Assembly (NCBI RefSeq): GCF_015706575.1
Contig: NW_024037070.1
Span: 8,897,598-8,961,597 of the forward strand
Length of the DNA: 64,000 nt
Direction: 5' to 3'
From: Patiria miniata
Taxonomy: Eukaryota; Echinodermata; Asteroidea; Valvatida; Asterinidae
Shown: positions 42,963 through 57,900 of the stretch, piece by piece
How the letters are laid out: every line of letters starts with the position of its first letter
How positions within the stretch are numbered: the stretch's first letter is position 1
Position numbers and translations under genes: made by a program
Notes under the pieces: model-generated
Told to the model about the DNA's origin: nothing
Database searches by the model: none
What the model saw: the letters and a program-made list of their open reading frames with translations, nothing else

Positions 42963-45900
42963 CTGAAAACACAGACAAAGCAACCAAATTAATAATAATA
43001 AAAAATATGCAAAAATTATTTTTTTTGTTTATCGCACCACTTTTTTTGCTGTTACGCCGAATTCGTCATAACTCTCAACTGCTGCACAGACCGTATATCG
43101 AACCCAGCGAACAACGTGATTACCAAAACCTCCAAGATGTATTTTGGTAGCAAATCAGGCATAAGAGATACCTCAATGTACTTACCGATTAGATAGCCTC
43201 CTGCGATGGTACCAACACCGTTGCAGAACAGGGACAGCCCGAAGGCAAGAGGAAGTTGGTCAATATCAACAGACTGACGGAGTATCACAGGCACAAGAGG
43301 AAACAGGGCACCGCTCGTTACCCCAAAAGAGGTGATGAAGATGACCTTTTCGACGTAAGAATCCACCACAGTAATGAAAGTGACCGAGAGAGCTGAAAGG
43401 AGAAGGCAGGCTTCGAACATCCAGTAAGGCCTGATGCATCTGATCTTAAGGACCAGGCCGTACGTGACTCGCCCTATCACGCCCCCGATACCGAAGAAAG
43501 ACAGCAGACTCGAAGCCTGCGTGGGATCCAGACCCGACGCCTGGCCGAAGTTGGTGATGTGGAAAATGACCGACGAGCATCCGACTTCCAGTAAGAAGCA
43601 GGATAGGTACAGCAGAAGTAGCCAGGGTGTGTTCCCAAGCAGTTCGCAGAGTCCAAACCTACGGCACCTACGGCAGAGCGATGTATTGATTTCAATTTCA
43701 CCAGAATCACTTGATTCCTCTTGTTCATTGCACCAGTCGTTGTCACCGGTATGACTGCAATTCCTTTCCTGTTCATTAGTTTCAACCTTCCTTTTCGGTA
43801 CCGATCCTGAACGTCGAGTTTTGTATCTTGATGCTGGACGCATCAAAGCCCCCATGACGACCACGTTCATCACAATAGCGCTCTCTATGACGAAACTTCC
43901 TCGCCAGCCATAGGTGTTGATAAGGTATTGCACAAGTGGCGAGAAGGCAAAGACGCCAGCTCCTATCCCACTGAAGGCAATACCGTTAGCAATGGCATGG
44001 TGTGTGTTGTAATACTGACCCACCATAAAGACCAACCCTACTTGAATTAATGTACCACCCAGACCTGCAAGCCAAAGAGTCGAGACGGTGCCATTAGGAA
44101 ATTTGGTCTCCTATGATATCTGCTGTCTTTTACCTTAATGGCCAGAATAATAATAGTCACAAGTCAGGAGCGTACCCGAGTCTTTGCAGCACGAGTTATC
44201 CGGTTAATTCAAGCCATATTGACTCGACAATTTACCTGACAAATCTTTTGTTCACCTCTCTCCATGCATCGATAACTAGGAATTTTAGTATTAACTAACA
44301 CTGGCAAATAATCTCAAAACAAGTTTGAAAATCAGGGGATTTGACTTTTGGTTACAAGACACAAAAAGTAAACAACTTTTATCATAAAAAGTCTATATCA
44401 AGCGTTTCTTTTTTTTTTATCGAAATGTTATTTTCGGAGGGATTACATACCCACAAGTCCAAGACACAGGAAAAGGTAGACTGAGTTGTTGGTGAAGGAT
44501 GCTATACCGGTCCCGATCGCCATCATGACTCCTCCCAGCATGATGGCTCTCCGACATTCAAGCTTCTTCACGAAGAAACTACTGAATGGACCTGTATATT
44601 AAAAGTTAACACGACCAACTTAAAAACTGAGACCTATTTTATGAAGCCCGGGAAGGGACAGGGTGGAAACTTTTGGGGGAATTTTCTAATTCGTTCGCAC
44701 GAATTGCTAATTCGTTTGCACGAATTGCTAATGCGTTCGCACGAATTGCTAATTCGTGCCCACGAATTGCTAATTCGTTCCCACGGAATTGCTAATTCGT
44801 TCCCACGAATTGCTGATTCGTTCGCACGAATGCTAATTCGTTCCCACGAATTGCTAATTCGTTCCCACGAATTGCTAATTCGTTCAAACGAATTGCTAAT
44901 TCATTCCCACGAATTGTTAATTCGCTCCCACGAATTGCTAATTCGTTCCAACGAATTGCTATTTCGTTCGCACGATTTTTTTATTGGTTCCCACGAATCA
45001 CCAACTCGTTCCCACGAATTACTAACGCGTTCCCGGATCCACGAGTTCGATGTAAGGGGGACTTCCGGCACCGTGCACCCCCCAGAACTAACTTTCACGA
45101 ATGTTTTTGGATGCCTTTTAGGGTCTTAATTTTTGGGGTGCCTTTAAGGTCATATTTGCGGCCGCCATCTTGAATTAATTAACAATCTTATTGATGCTAT
45201 TATCACACTATTTGGCTAATATAGGTTTTCCCGGCCAACTTCACCAATTTTACATTCCAACTCGATTTAGATACTAATATATCAATTAAAAAAAATTCTT
45301 ATTTTCGCCAAATTTCATTAAAAATGTAAGGCTAAACCCTTGCAATTTTTGTCAATTTTGGTCCAAAAATGAAATTGCTCCAAACTCCATGGAAAGACTC
45401 CTAAAGGCCCCTCGAACACATTCCAACTCGATTTAGGGACTGATATGTCAATTAAAAGAAATTCATATTTTCGCCAAATTTCATTAAAAATGTAAGGCTA
45501 ACCCCTTGCAATTTAGGTCAATTTTGGTCAAAAAATGAAATTGCTCCAAACTTCCTGGAAAGAATTCTAAAGGCCCCTCGAACACATTCCAACTCGAGTT
45601 TCAGACAGATATATCAATACAAAGAAATTCATATTTTGGCCAAATTTCATTAAAAATGTAAGGCTAACCACTTGCAATTTTTGTCAATTTTGGTCAAAAA
45701 ATGAAATTGCTCCAAACTCCATGGAAAGACTCCTAAAGGCCCCTCGAACACATTCCAACTCGATTTAGGGACAGATATATCAATACAAAGAAATTCATAT
45801 TTTGGCCAAATTTCATTAAAAATGTAAGGCTAACTCCTTGCAATTTTAATCAATTTTGGTCAAAAAATGAAATTGCTCCAAACTCCATGGAAAGACTCCT

Positions 45901-48900
45901 AAAGGCCCCTCGAACACATTCCAACTCGAGTTTCAGACAGATATATCAATACAAAGAAATTCATATTTTGGCCAAATTTCATTAAAAATGTAAGGCTAAC
46001 CCCTTGCAATTTTTGTCAATTTTGGTCAAAAATGAAATTGCTCCAAACTCCATGGAAAGACTCCTCAAGGCCCCTCGAACACATTTCAACTCGATTTAGG
46101 GCAAATATATCAATACAAAGAAATTCATATTTTGGCCAAATTTCATTAAAAATGTAAGGCTAACCCCTTGCAATTTTTGTCAATTTTGGTCAAAAAATGA
46201 AATTGCTCCAAACTTCCTGGAAAGACTCCTAAAGGCCCCTCGAACACATTCCAACTCGATTAAGGGACTGATACGTCAATTAAAAGAAATTCATATTTTG
46301 GCCAAATTTCATTAAAAATGTAAGGCTAACCCCTTGCAATTTTTGTCAATTTTGGTCAAAAAATGACATTGCTCCAAACTCCATGGAAAGACTCCTAAAG
46401 GCCCCTCGAACACATTCCAACTCGATTTAGGGACAGATATATCAATACAAAGAAATTCATATTTTGGCCAAATTTCATTAAAAATTTAAGGCTAACCCCT
46501 TGCAATTTTTGTCAATTTGGTCAAAAAATTAAATTGCTCCAAACTCCATGGAAAGATTCCTAAAGGCCCCTCGAACACATTCCAACTCGATTTAGGGACA
46601 GATATATCAATTTAAAGAAATTCATATTTTGGTCAAATTTCATTAAAAATGTAAGGCTAACCACTTGCAATTTTTGTCAATTTTGGTCAAAAAATGAAAT
46701 TGCTCCAAACTCCATGGAAAGACTCCTAAAGGCCCCTCGAACACATTCCAACTCGATTTAGGGACAGATATATCAATACAAAGAAATTCATATTTTGGCC
46801 AAATTTCATTAAAAATGTAAGGCTAACTCCTTGCAATTTTAATCAATTTTGGTCAAAAAATGAAATTGCTCCAAACTCCATGGAAAGACTCCTAAAGGCC
46901 CCTCGAACACATTCCAACTCGAGTTTCAGACAGATATATCAATACAAAGAAATTCATATTTTGGCCAAATTTCATTAAAAATGTAAGGCTAACCCCTTGC
47001 AATTTTTGTCAATTTTGGTCCAAAAATGAAATTGCTCCAAACTCCATGGAAAGACTCCTAAAGGCCCCTCGAACACATTTCAACTCGATTTAGGGCAAAT
47101 ATATCAATACAAAGAAATTCATATTTTGGCCAAATTTCATTAAAAATGTAAGGCTAACCCCTTGCAATTTTTGTCAATTTTGGTCAAAAAATGAAATTGC
47201 TCCAAACTTCCTGGAAAGACTCCTAAAGGCCCCTCGAACACATTCCAACTCGATTAAGGGACTGATACGTCAATTAAAAGAAATTCATATTTTGGCCAAA
47301 TTTCATTAAAAATGTAAGGCTAACCCCTTGCAATTTTTGTCAATTTTGGTCAAAAAATGACATTGCTCCAAACTCCATGGAAAGACTCCTAAAGGCCCCT
47401 CGAACACATTCCAACTCGATTTAGGGACAGATATATCAATACAAAGAAATTCATATTTTGGCCAAATTTCATTAAAAATTTAAGGCTAACCCCTTGCAAT
47501 TTTTGTCAATTTGGTCAAAAAATTAAATTGCTCCAAACTCCATGGAAAGATTCCTAAAGGCCCCTCGAACACATTCCAACTCGATTTAGGGACAGATATA
47601 TCAATTTAAAGAAATTCATATTTTCGCCAAATTTCATTAAAAATGTAAGGCTAACCCCTTGCAATTTTTGTCAATTTTGGTCAAAAAATGAAATTGCTCC
47701 AAACTTCCTGGAAAGACTCCTAAAGGCCCCTCGAACACATTCCAACTCGATTTAGGGACAGATATATCAATTTAAAGAAATTCATATTTTCGCCAAATTT
47801 CATTAAAAATTTAAGGCTAACCCCTTGCAATTTTTGTCAATTTTGGTCAAAAAATTAAATTGCTCCAAACTTCCTGGAAAGACTCCTAAGGGCCCCTCGA
47901 ACACATTCCAACTCGATTTAGGGACATATATATTTATACAAAGAAATTCATATTTTGGCCAAATTTCATTAAAAATGTAAGGCTAACCCCTTGCAATTTT
48001 TGTCAATTTTGGTCAAAAAATGAAATTGCTCCAAACTTCCTTGAAAGACTCCTTAGGGCCCCTCGAACACATTCCAACTCGATTTAGGGACAGATATATC
48101 AATACAAAGAAATTCATATTTTGGTCAAATTTCATTAAAAATGTAAGGCTAACCCCTTGCAATTTTTGTCAATTTTGGTCAAAAAATGAAATTGCTCCAA
48201 ACTTCATGGAAAGACTCCTAAAGGCCCCTCGAACACATTCGAATTCCAGTTTGAAACGGATATATCAATACAAATAAATTCATATTTTGGTCAAAATTCA
48301 CTAAAAATGTAAGGCTAACCCCTTGCAATTTTTGTCAATTTTGGTCAAAAAATGAAATTGCTCCAAACTTCCTGGAAAGACTCTTAAAGGCCCCACGAAC
48401 ACATTCCAACACGATTTAGGGACTGATACGTCAATTAAAAGAAATTCATATTTTGGCCAAATTTCATTAAAAATGTAAGGCTAACCCCTTGCAATTTTTG
48501 TCAATTTTGGTCAAAAAATGAAATTGCTCCAAACTCCATGGAAAGACTTCTAAAGGCCCCTCGAACACATTCCAAGTCGATTTAGGGACAGATATATCAA
48601 TACCAAGAAATTCATATTTTGGCCAAATTTCATTAAAAATGTAAGGCTAACCCTTTGCAATTTTTGTCAATTTGGTCAAAAAATGAAATTGCTCCGAACT
48701 CCATGGAAAGACTCCTAAAGGCCCCTCGAACACATTCCAAGTCGATTTAGGGACAGATATATCAATTTAAAGAAATTCATATTTTCGCCAAATTTCATTA
48801 AAAATGTAAGGCTAACCCCTTGCAATTTTTGTCAATTTTGGTCAAAAAATTAAATTGCTCCAAACTTCCTGGAAAGACTCCTAAGGGCCCTTCGAACACA

Positions 48901-51900
48901 TTCCAACTCGATTTAGGGACATATATATTTATACAAAGAAATTCATATTTTGGCCAAATTTCATTAAAAATGTAAGGCTAACCCCTTGCAATTTTTGTCA
49001 ATTTTGGTCAAAAAATGAAATTGCTCCAAACTTCATGGAAAGACTCCTTAGGGCCCCTCGAACACATTCCAACTCGAGTTAGAGACAGATATATCAATAC
49101 AAAGAAATTCATATTTTGGCCAAATTTCATTAAAAATGTAAGGCTAACCCCTTGCAATTTTTGTCAATTTTGGTCCAAAAATGAAATTGCTCCAAACTTC
49201 ATGGAAAGACTCCTAAAGGCCCCTCGAACACATTCGAATTCGAGTTTGAGACGGATATATCAATACAAAGAAATTCATATTTTGGTCAAAATTCATTAAA
49301 AATGTAAGGCTAACCCCTTGCAATTTTTGTCAATATTGGTCAAAAAATGAAATTGCTCCAAAGTCCATGGAAAGACTCCTAAAGGCCCCTCGAACACATT
49401 CCAACTCGAGTTAGAGACAGATATATCAATACAAAGAAATTCATATTTTGGCCAAATTTCATTAAAAATGTAAGGCTAACCCCTTGCAATTTTTGTCAAT
49501 TTTGGTCCAAAAATGAAATTGCTCCAAACTTCATGGAAAGCCTCCTAAGGGCCCCTCGAACACATTCCAACTCGATTTAGGGACAGATATATCAATACAA
49601 AGAAATTCATATTTTGGCCAAATTTCATTAAAAATGTAAGGCTTACCCCTTGCAATTTTTGTCAATTTTGGTCAAAAAATGAAATTGCTCCAAACTTCAT
49701 GGAAAGACTCCTAAAGGCCCCTCGAACACATTCGAATTCGAGTTTGAGACGGATATATCAATACAAATAAATTCATATTTTGGTCAAAATTCACTAAAAA
49801 TGTAAAGCTAACCCCTTGCAATTTTTGTCAATTTTGGTCCAAAAATGAAATTGCTCCAAACTCCATGGAAAGACTCCTAAAGGCCCCTCGAACACATTCC
49901 AACTCGATTTAGGGACAGATATATCACTACAAAGAAATTCATATTTTGGCCAAATTTCATTAAAAATGTAAGGCTAACCCCTTGCAATTTTTGTCAATTT
50001 TGGTCAAAAAATGAAATTGCTCCAAACTTCCTTGAAAGACTCCTTAGGGCCTCTCGAACACATTCCAACTCGAGTTAGAGACAGATATATCAATACAAAG
50101 AAATTCATATTTTGGCCAAATTTCATTAAAAATGTAAGGCTAACCCCTTGCAATTTTTGTCAATTTTGGTCAAAAAATGAAATTGCTCCAAACTTCATGG
50201 AAAGACTCCTAAAGGCCCCTCGAACACATTCGAATTCGAGTTTGAGACGGATATATCAATACAAAGGAATTCATATTTTGGCCAAATTTCATTAAAAATT
50301 TAAGGCTAACCCCTTGCAATTTTTGACAATTTTGGTCAAAAAATGAAATTGCTCCAAACTCCATGGAAAGACTCCTTAGGGCCCCTCGAACACATTCCAA
50401 CTCGAGTTAGAGACAGATATATCAATACAAAGAAATTCATATTTTGGTCAAATTTCATTAAAAATGTAAGGCTAACCCCTTGCAATTTTTGTCAATTTTG
50501 GTCAAAAAATGAAATTGCTCCAAACTTCATGGAAAGACTCCTAAAGGCCCCTCGAACACATTCGAATTCGAGTTTGAGACGGATATATCAATACAAATAA
50601 GTTCATATTTTGGTCAAAATTCACTAAAAATGTAAGGCTAACCCCTTGCAATTTTTGTCAATTTTGGTCAAAAAATGAAATTGCTCCAAACTTCCTGGAA
50701 AGACTCTTAAAGGCCCCACGAACACATTCCAACTCGATTTAGGGACTGATACGTCAATTAAAAGAAATTCATATTTTGGCCAAATTTCATTAAAAATGTA
50801 AGGCTAACCCCTTGCAATTTTTGTCAATTTTGGTCAAAAAATGAAATTGCTCCAAACTCCATGGAAAGACTCCTAAAGGCCCCTCGAACACATTCCAACT
50901 CGATTTAGGGACAGATATATCAATACCAAGAAATTCATATTTTGGCCAAATTTCATTAAAAATGTAAGGCTAACCCTTTGCAATTTTTGTCAATTTGGTC
51001 AAAAAATGAAATTGCTCCAAACTCCATGGAAAGACTCCTAAAGGCCCCTCGAACACATTCCAACTCGATTTAGGGACAGATATATCAATTTAAAGAAATT
51101 CATATTTTCGCCAAATTTCATTAAAAATGTAAGGCTAACCCCTTGCAATTTTTGTCAATTTTGGTCAAAAAATTAAATTGCTCCAAACTTCCTGGAAAGA
51201 CTCCTAAGGGCCCTTCGAACACATTCCAACTCGATTTAGGGACATATATATTTATACCAAGAAATTCATATTTTGGCCAAATTCCATTAAAAATGTAAGG
51301 CTAACCCCTTGCAATTTTTGTCAATTTTGGTCAAAAAATGAAATTGCTCCAAACTTCATGGAAAGACTCCTAAAGGCCCCTCGAACACATTCGAATTCGA
51401 GTTTGAGACGGATATATCAATACAAAGAAATTCATATTTTGGCCAAATTTCATTAAAAATTTAAGGCTAACCCCTTGCAATTTTTGTCAATTTTGGTCAA
51501 AAAATGAAATTGCTCCAAACTCCATGGAAAGACTCCTTAGGGCCCCTCGAACACATTCCAACTCGAGTTAGAGACAGATATATCAATACAAAGAAATTCA
51601 TATTTTGGTCAAATTTCATTAAAAATGTAAGGCTAACCCCTTGCAATTTTTGTCAATTTTGGTCAAAAAATGAAATTGCTCCAAAGTCCATGGAAAGACT
51701 CCTAAAGGTCCCTCGAACACATTCGAATTCGAGTTTGAGACGGATATATCAATACAAATAAATTCATATTTTGGTCAAAATTCACTAAAAATGTAAGGCT
51801 AACCCCTTGCAATTTTTGTCAATTTTGGTCAAAAAATGAAATTGCTCGAAACTTCCTGGAAAGACTCTTAAAGGCCCCACGAACACATTCCAACTCGATT

Positions 51901-54900
51901 TAGGGACTGATACGTCAATTAAAAGAAATTCATATTTTGGCCAAATTTCATTAAAAATGTAAGGCTAACCCCTTGCAATTTTTGTCAATTTTGGTGAAAA
52001 AATGAAATTGCTCCAAACTCCATGGAAAGACTCCTAAAGGCCCCTCGAACACATTCCAACTCGATTTAGGGACAGCTATATCAATACCAAGAAATTCATA
52101 TTTTGGCCAAATTTCATTAAAAATGTAAGGCTAACCCTTTGCAATTTTTGTCAATTTGGTCAAAAAATGAAATTGCTCCAAACTCCATGGAAAGACTCCT
52201 AAAGGCCCCTCGAACACATTCCAACTCGATTTAGGGACAGCTATATCAATACCAAGAAATTCATATTTTGGCCAAATTTCATTAAAAATGTAAGGCTAAC
52301 CCTTTGCAATTTTTGTCAATTTGGTCAAAAAATGAAATTGCTCCAAACTCCATGGAAAGACTCCTAAAGGCCCCTCGAACACATTCCAACTCGATTTAGG
52401 GACAGATATATCAATTTAAAGAAATTCATATTTTCGCCAAATTTCATTAAAAATGTAAGGCTAACCCCTTGCAATTTTTGTCAATTTTGGTCAAAAAATT
52501 AAATTGCTCCAAACTTCCTGGAAAGACTCCTAAGGGCCCTTCGAACACATTCCAACTCGATTTAGGGACATATATATTTATACAAAGAAATTCATATTTT
52601 GGCCAAATTCCATTAAAAATGTAAGGCTAACCCCTTGCAATTTTTGTCAATTTTGGTCAAAAAATGAAATTGCTCCAAACTTCATGGAAAGACTCCTTAG
52701 GGCCCCTCGAACACATTCCAACTCGAGTTAGAGACAGATATATCAATACAAAGAAATTCATATTTTGGCCAAATTTCATTAAAAATGTAAGGCTAACCCC
52801 TTGCAATTTTTGTCAATTTTGGACAAAAAATGAAATTGCTCCAAACTTCATGGAAAGACTCCTTAGGGCCCCTCGAACACATTCCAACTCGAGTTAGAGA
52901 CAGATATATCAATACAAAGAAATTCATATTTTGGCCAAATTTCATTAAAAATGTAAGGCTAACCCCTTGCAATTTTTGTCAATTTTGGACAAAAAATGAA
53001 ATTGCTCCAAACTTCATGGAAAGACTCCTTAGGGCCCCTCGAACACATTCCAACTCGAGTTAGAGACAGATATATCAATACAAAGAAATTCATATTTTGG
53101 CCAAATTTCATTAAAAATGTAAGGCTAACCCCTTGCAATTTTTGTCAATTTTGGTCCAAAAATGAAATTGCTCCAAACTTCATGGAAAGACTCCTAAAGG
53201 CCCCTCGAACACATTCGAATTCGAGTTTGAGACGGATATATCAATACAAAGAAATTCATATTTTCGCCAAATTTCATTAAAAATGTAAGGCTAACCCCTT
53301 GCAATTTTTGTCAATTTTGGTCAAAAAATTAAATTGCTCCAAACTTCCTGGAAAGACTCCTAAGGGCCCTTCGAACACATTCCAACTCGATTTAGGGACA
53401 TATATATTTATACAAAGAAATTCATATTTTGGCCAAATTTCATTAAAAATGTAAGGCTAACCCCTTGCAATTTTTGTCAATTTTGGTCAAAAAATGAAAT
53501 TGCTCCAAACTTCATGGAAAGACTCCTTAGGGCCCCTCGAACACATTCCAACTCGAGTTAGAGACAGATATATCAATACAAAGAAATTCATATTTTGGCC
53601 AAATTTCATTAAAAATGTAAGGCTAACCCCTTGCAATTTTTGTCAATTTTGGTCCAAAAATGAAATTGCTCCAAACTTCATGGAAAGACTCCTAAAGGCC
53701 CCTCGAACACATTCGAATTCGAGTTTGAGACGGATATATCAATACAAAGAAATTCATATTTTGGTCAAAATTCATTAAAAATGTAAGGCTAACCCCTTGC
53801 AATTTTTGTCAATATTGGTCAAAAAATGAAATTGCTCCAAAGTCCATGGAAAGACTCCTAAAGGCCCCTCGAACACATTCCAACTCGAGTTAGAGACAGA
53901 TATATCAATACAAAGAAATTCATATTTTGGCCAAATTTCATTAAAAATGTAAGGCTAACCCCTTGCAATTTTTGTCAATTTTGGTCCAAAAATGAAATTG
54001 CTCCAAACTTCATGGAAAGCCTCCTAAGGGCCCCTCGAACACATTCCAACTCGATTTAGGGACAGATATATCAATACAAAGAAATTCATATTTTGGCCAA
54101 ATTTCATTAAAAATGTAAGGCTAACCCCTTGCAATTTTTGTCAATTTTGGTCAAAAAATGAAATTGCTCCAAACTTCATGGAAAGACTCCTAAAGGCCCC
54201 TCGAACACATTCGAATTCGAGTTTGAGACGGATATATCAATACAAAGAAATTCATATTTTGGTCAAAATTCACTAAAAATGTAAAGCTAACCCCTTGCAA
54301 TTTTTGTCAATTTTGGTCCAAAAATGAAATTGCTCCAAACTCCATGGAAAGACTCCTAAAGGCCCCTCGAACACATTCCAACTCGATTTAGGGACAGATA
54401 TATCACTACAAAGAAATTCATATTTTGGCCAAATTTCATTAAAAATGTAAGGCTAACCCCTTGCAATTTTTGTCAATTTTGGTCAAAAAATGAAATTGCT
54501 CCAAACTTCCTTGAAAGACTCCTTAGGGCCTCTCGAACACATTCCAACTCGAGTTAGAGACAGATATATCAATACAAAGAAATTCATATTTTGGCCAAAT
54601 TTCATTAAAAATGTAAGGCTAACCCCTTGCAATTTTTGTCAATTTTGGTCAAAAAATGAAATTGCTCCAAACTTCATGGAAAGACTCCTTAGGGCCCCTC
54701 GAACACATTCCAACTCGAGTTAGAGACAGATATATCAATACAAAGAAATTCATATTTTGGCCAAATTTCATTAAAAATGTAAGGCTAACCCCTTGCAATT
54801 TTTGTCAATTTTGGTCCAAAAATGAAATTGCTCCAAACTTCATGGAAAGACTCCTAAAGGCCCCTCGAACACATTCGAATTCGAGTTTGAGACGGATATA

Positions 54901-57900
54901 TCAATACAAAGAAATTCATATTTTGGTCAAAATTCATTAAAAATGTAAGGCTAACCCCTTGCAATTTTTGTCAATATTGGTCAAAAAATGAAATTGCTCC
55001 AAAGTCCATGGAAAGACTCCTAAAGGCCCCTCGAACACATTCCAACTCGAGTTAGAGACAGATATATCAATACAAAGAAATTCATATTTTGGCCAAATTT
55101 CATTAAAAATGTAAGGCTAACCCCTTGCAATTTTTGTCAATTTTGGTCCAAAAATGAAATTGCTCCAAACTTCATGGAAAGCCTCCTAAGGGCCCCTCGA
55201 ACACATTCCAACTCGATTTAGGGACAGATATATCAATACAAAGAAATTCATATTTTGGCCAAATTTCATTAAAAATGTAAGGCTAACCCCTTGCAATTTT
55301 TGTCAATTTTGGTCAAAAAATGAAATTGCTCCAAACTTCATGGAAAGACTCCTAAAGGCCCCTCGAACACATTCGAATTCGAGTTTGAGACGGATATATC
55401 AATACAAAGAAATTCATATTTTGGTCAAAATTCACTAAAAATGTAAAGCTAACCCCTTGCAATTTTTGTCAATTTTGGTCCAAAAATGAAATTGCTCCAA
55501 ACTCCATGGAAAGACTCCTAAAGGCCCCTCGAACACATTCCAACTCGATTTAGGGACAGATATATCACTACAAAGAAATTCATATTTTGGCCAAATTTCA
55601 TTAAAAATGTAAGGCTAACCCCTTGCAATTTTTGTCAATTTTGGTCAAAAAATGAAATTGCTCCAAACTTCCTTGAAAGACTCCTTAGGGCCTCTCGAAC
55701 ACATTCCAACTCGAGTTAGAGACAGATATATCAATACAAAGAAATTCATATTTTGGCCAAATTTCATTAAAAATGTAAGGCTAACCCCTTGCAATTTTTG
55801 TCAATTTTGGTCAAAAAATGAAATTGCTCCAAACTTCATGGAAAGACTCCTAAAGGCCCCTCGAACACATTCGAATTCGAGTTTGAGACGGATATATCAA
55901 TACAAAGAAATTCATATTTTGGCCAAATTTCATTAAAAATTTAAGGCTAACCCCTTGCAATTTTTGTCAATTTTGGTCAAAAAATGAAATTGCTCCAAAC
56001 TCCATGGAAAGACTCCTTAGGGCCCCTCGAACACATTCCAACTCGAGTTAGAGACAGATATATCAATACAAAGAAATTCATATTTTGGTCAAATTTCATT
56101 AAAAATGTAAGGCTAACCCCTTGCAATTTTTGTCAATTTTGGTCAAAAAATGAAATTGCTCCAAACTTCATGGAAAGACTCCTAAAGGCCCCTCGAACAC
56201 ATTCGAATTCGAGTTTGAGACGGATATATCAATACAAATAAATTCATATTTTGGTCAAAATTCACTAAAAATGTAAGGCTAACCCCTTGCAATTTTTGTC
56301 AATTTTGGTCAAAAAATGAAATTGCTCCAAACTTCCTTGAAAGACTCCTTAGGGCCTCTCGAACACATTCCAACTCGAGTTAGGGACAGATATATCAATA
56401 CCAAGAAATTCATATTTTGGCCAAATTTCATTAAAAATGTAAGGCTAACCCTTTGCAATTTTTGTCAATTTTGGTCAAAAAATGAAATTGCTCCAAACTT
56501 CCTTGAAAGACTCCTTAGGGCCTCTCGAACACATTCCAACTCGAGTTAGAGACAGATATATCAATACAAAGAAATTCATATTTTGGCCAAATTTCATTAA
56601 AAATGTAAGGCTAACCCCTTGCAATTTTTGTCAATTTTGGTCAAAAAATGAAATTGCTCCAAACTTCATGGAAAGACTCCTTAGGGCCCCTCGAACACAT
56701 TCCAACTCGAGTTAGAGACAGATATATCAATACAAAGAAATTCATATTTTGGCCAAATTTCATTAAAAATGTAAGGCTAACCCCTTGCAATTTTTGTCAA
56801 TTTTGGTCCAAAAATGAAATTGCTCCAAACTTCATGGAAAGACTCCTAAAGGCCCCTCGAACACATTCGAATTCGAGTTTGAGACGGATATATCAATACA
56901 AAGAAATTCATATTTTGGTCAAAATTCATTAAAAATGTAAGGCTAACCCCTTGCAATTTTTGTCAATATTGGTCAAAAAATGAAATTGCTCCAAAGTCCA
57001 TGGAAAGACTCCTAAAGGCCCCTCGAACACATTCCAACTCGAGTTAGAGACAGATATATCAATACAAAGAAATTCATATTTTGGCCAAATTTCATTAAAA
57101 ATGTAAGGCTAACCCCTTGCAATTTTTGTCAATTTTGGTCAAAAAATGAAATTGCTCCAAACTCCATGGAAAGACTCCTAAAGGCCCCTCGAACACATTC
57201 CAACTCGATTTAGGGACAGATATATCAATACCAAGAAATTCATATTTTGGCCAAATTTCATTAAAAATGTAAGGCTAACCCTTTGCAATTTTTGTCAATT
57301 TGGTCAAAAAATGAAATTGCTCCAAACTCCATGGAAAGACTCCTAAAGGCCCCTCGAACACATTCCAACTCGATTTAGGGACAGATATATCAATTTAAAG
57401 AAATTCATATTTTCGCCAAATTTCATTAAAAATGTAAGGCTAACCCCTTGCAATTTTTGTCAATTTTGGTCAAAAAATTAAATTGCTCCAAACTTCCTGG
57501 AAAGACTCCTAAGGGCCCTTCGAACACATTCCAACTCGATTTAGGGACATATATATTTATACCAAGAAATTCATATTTTGGCCAAATTCCATTAAAAATG
57601 TAAGGCTAACCCCTTGCAATTTTTGTCAATTTTGGTCAAAAAATGAAATTGCTCCAAACTTCATGGAAAGACTCCTAAAGGCCCCTCGAACACATTCGAA
57701 TTCGAGTTTGAGACGGATATATCAATACAAAGAAATTCATATTTTGGCCAAATTTCATTAAAAATTTAAGGCTAACCCCTTGCAATTTTTGTCAATTTTG
57801 GTCAAAAAATGAAATTGCTCCAAACTCCATGGAAAGACTCCTTAGGGCCCCTCGAACACATTCCAACTCGAGTTCGAGACAGATATATCAATACAAAGAA

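Noticed and set aside
44641-45129. 162-codon frame with an HELLIRS-type heptad repeat
   Set aside because: It is the 21-bp minisatellite read in one open frame inside an intron of the opposite-strand gene. The reverse strand is open too, as expected from the period.
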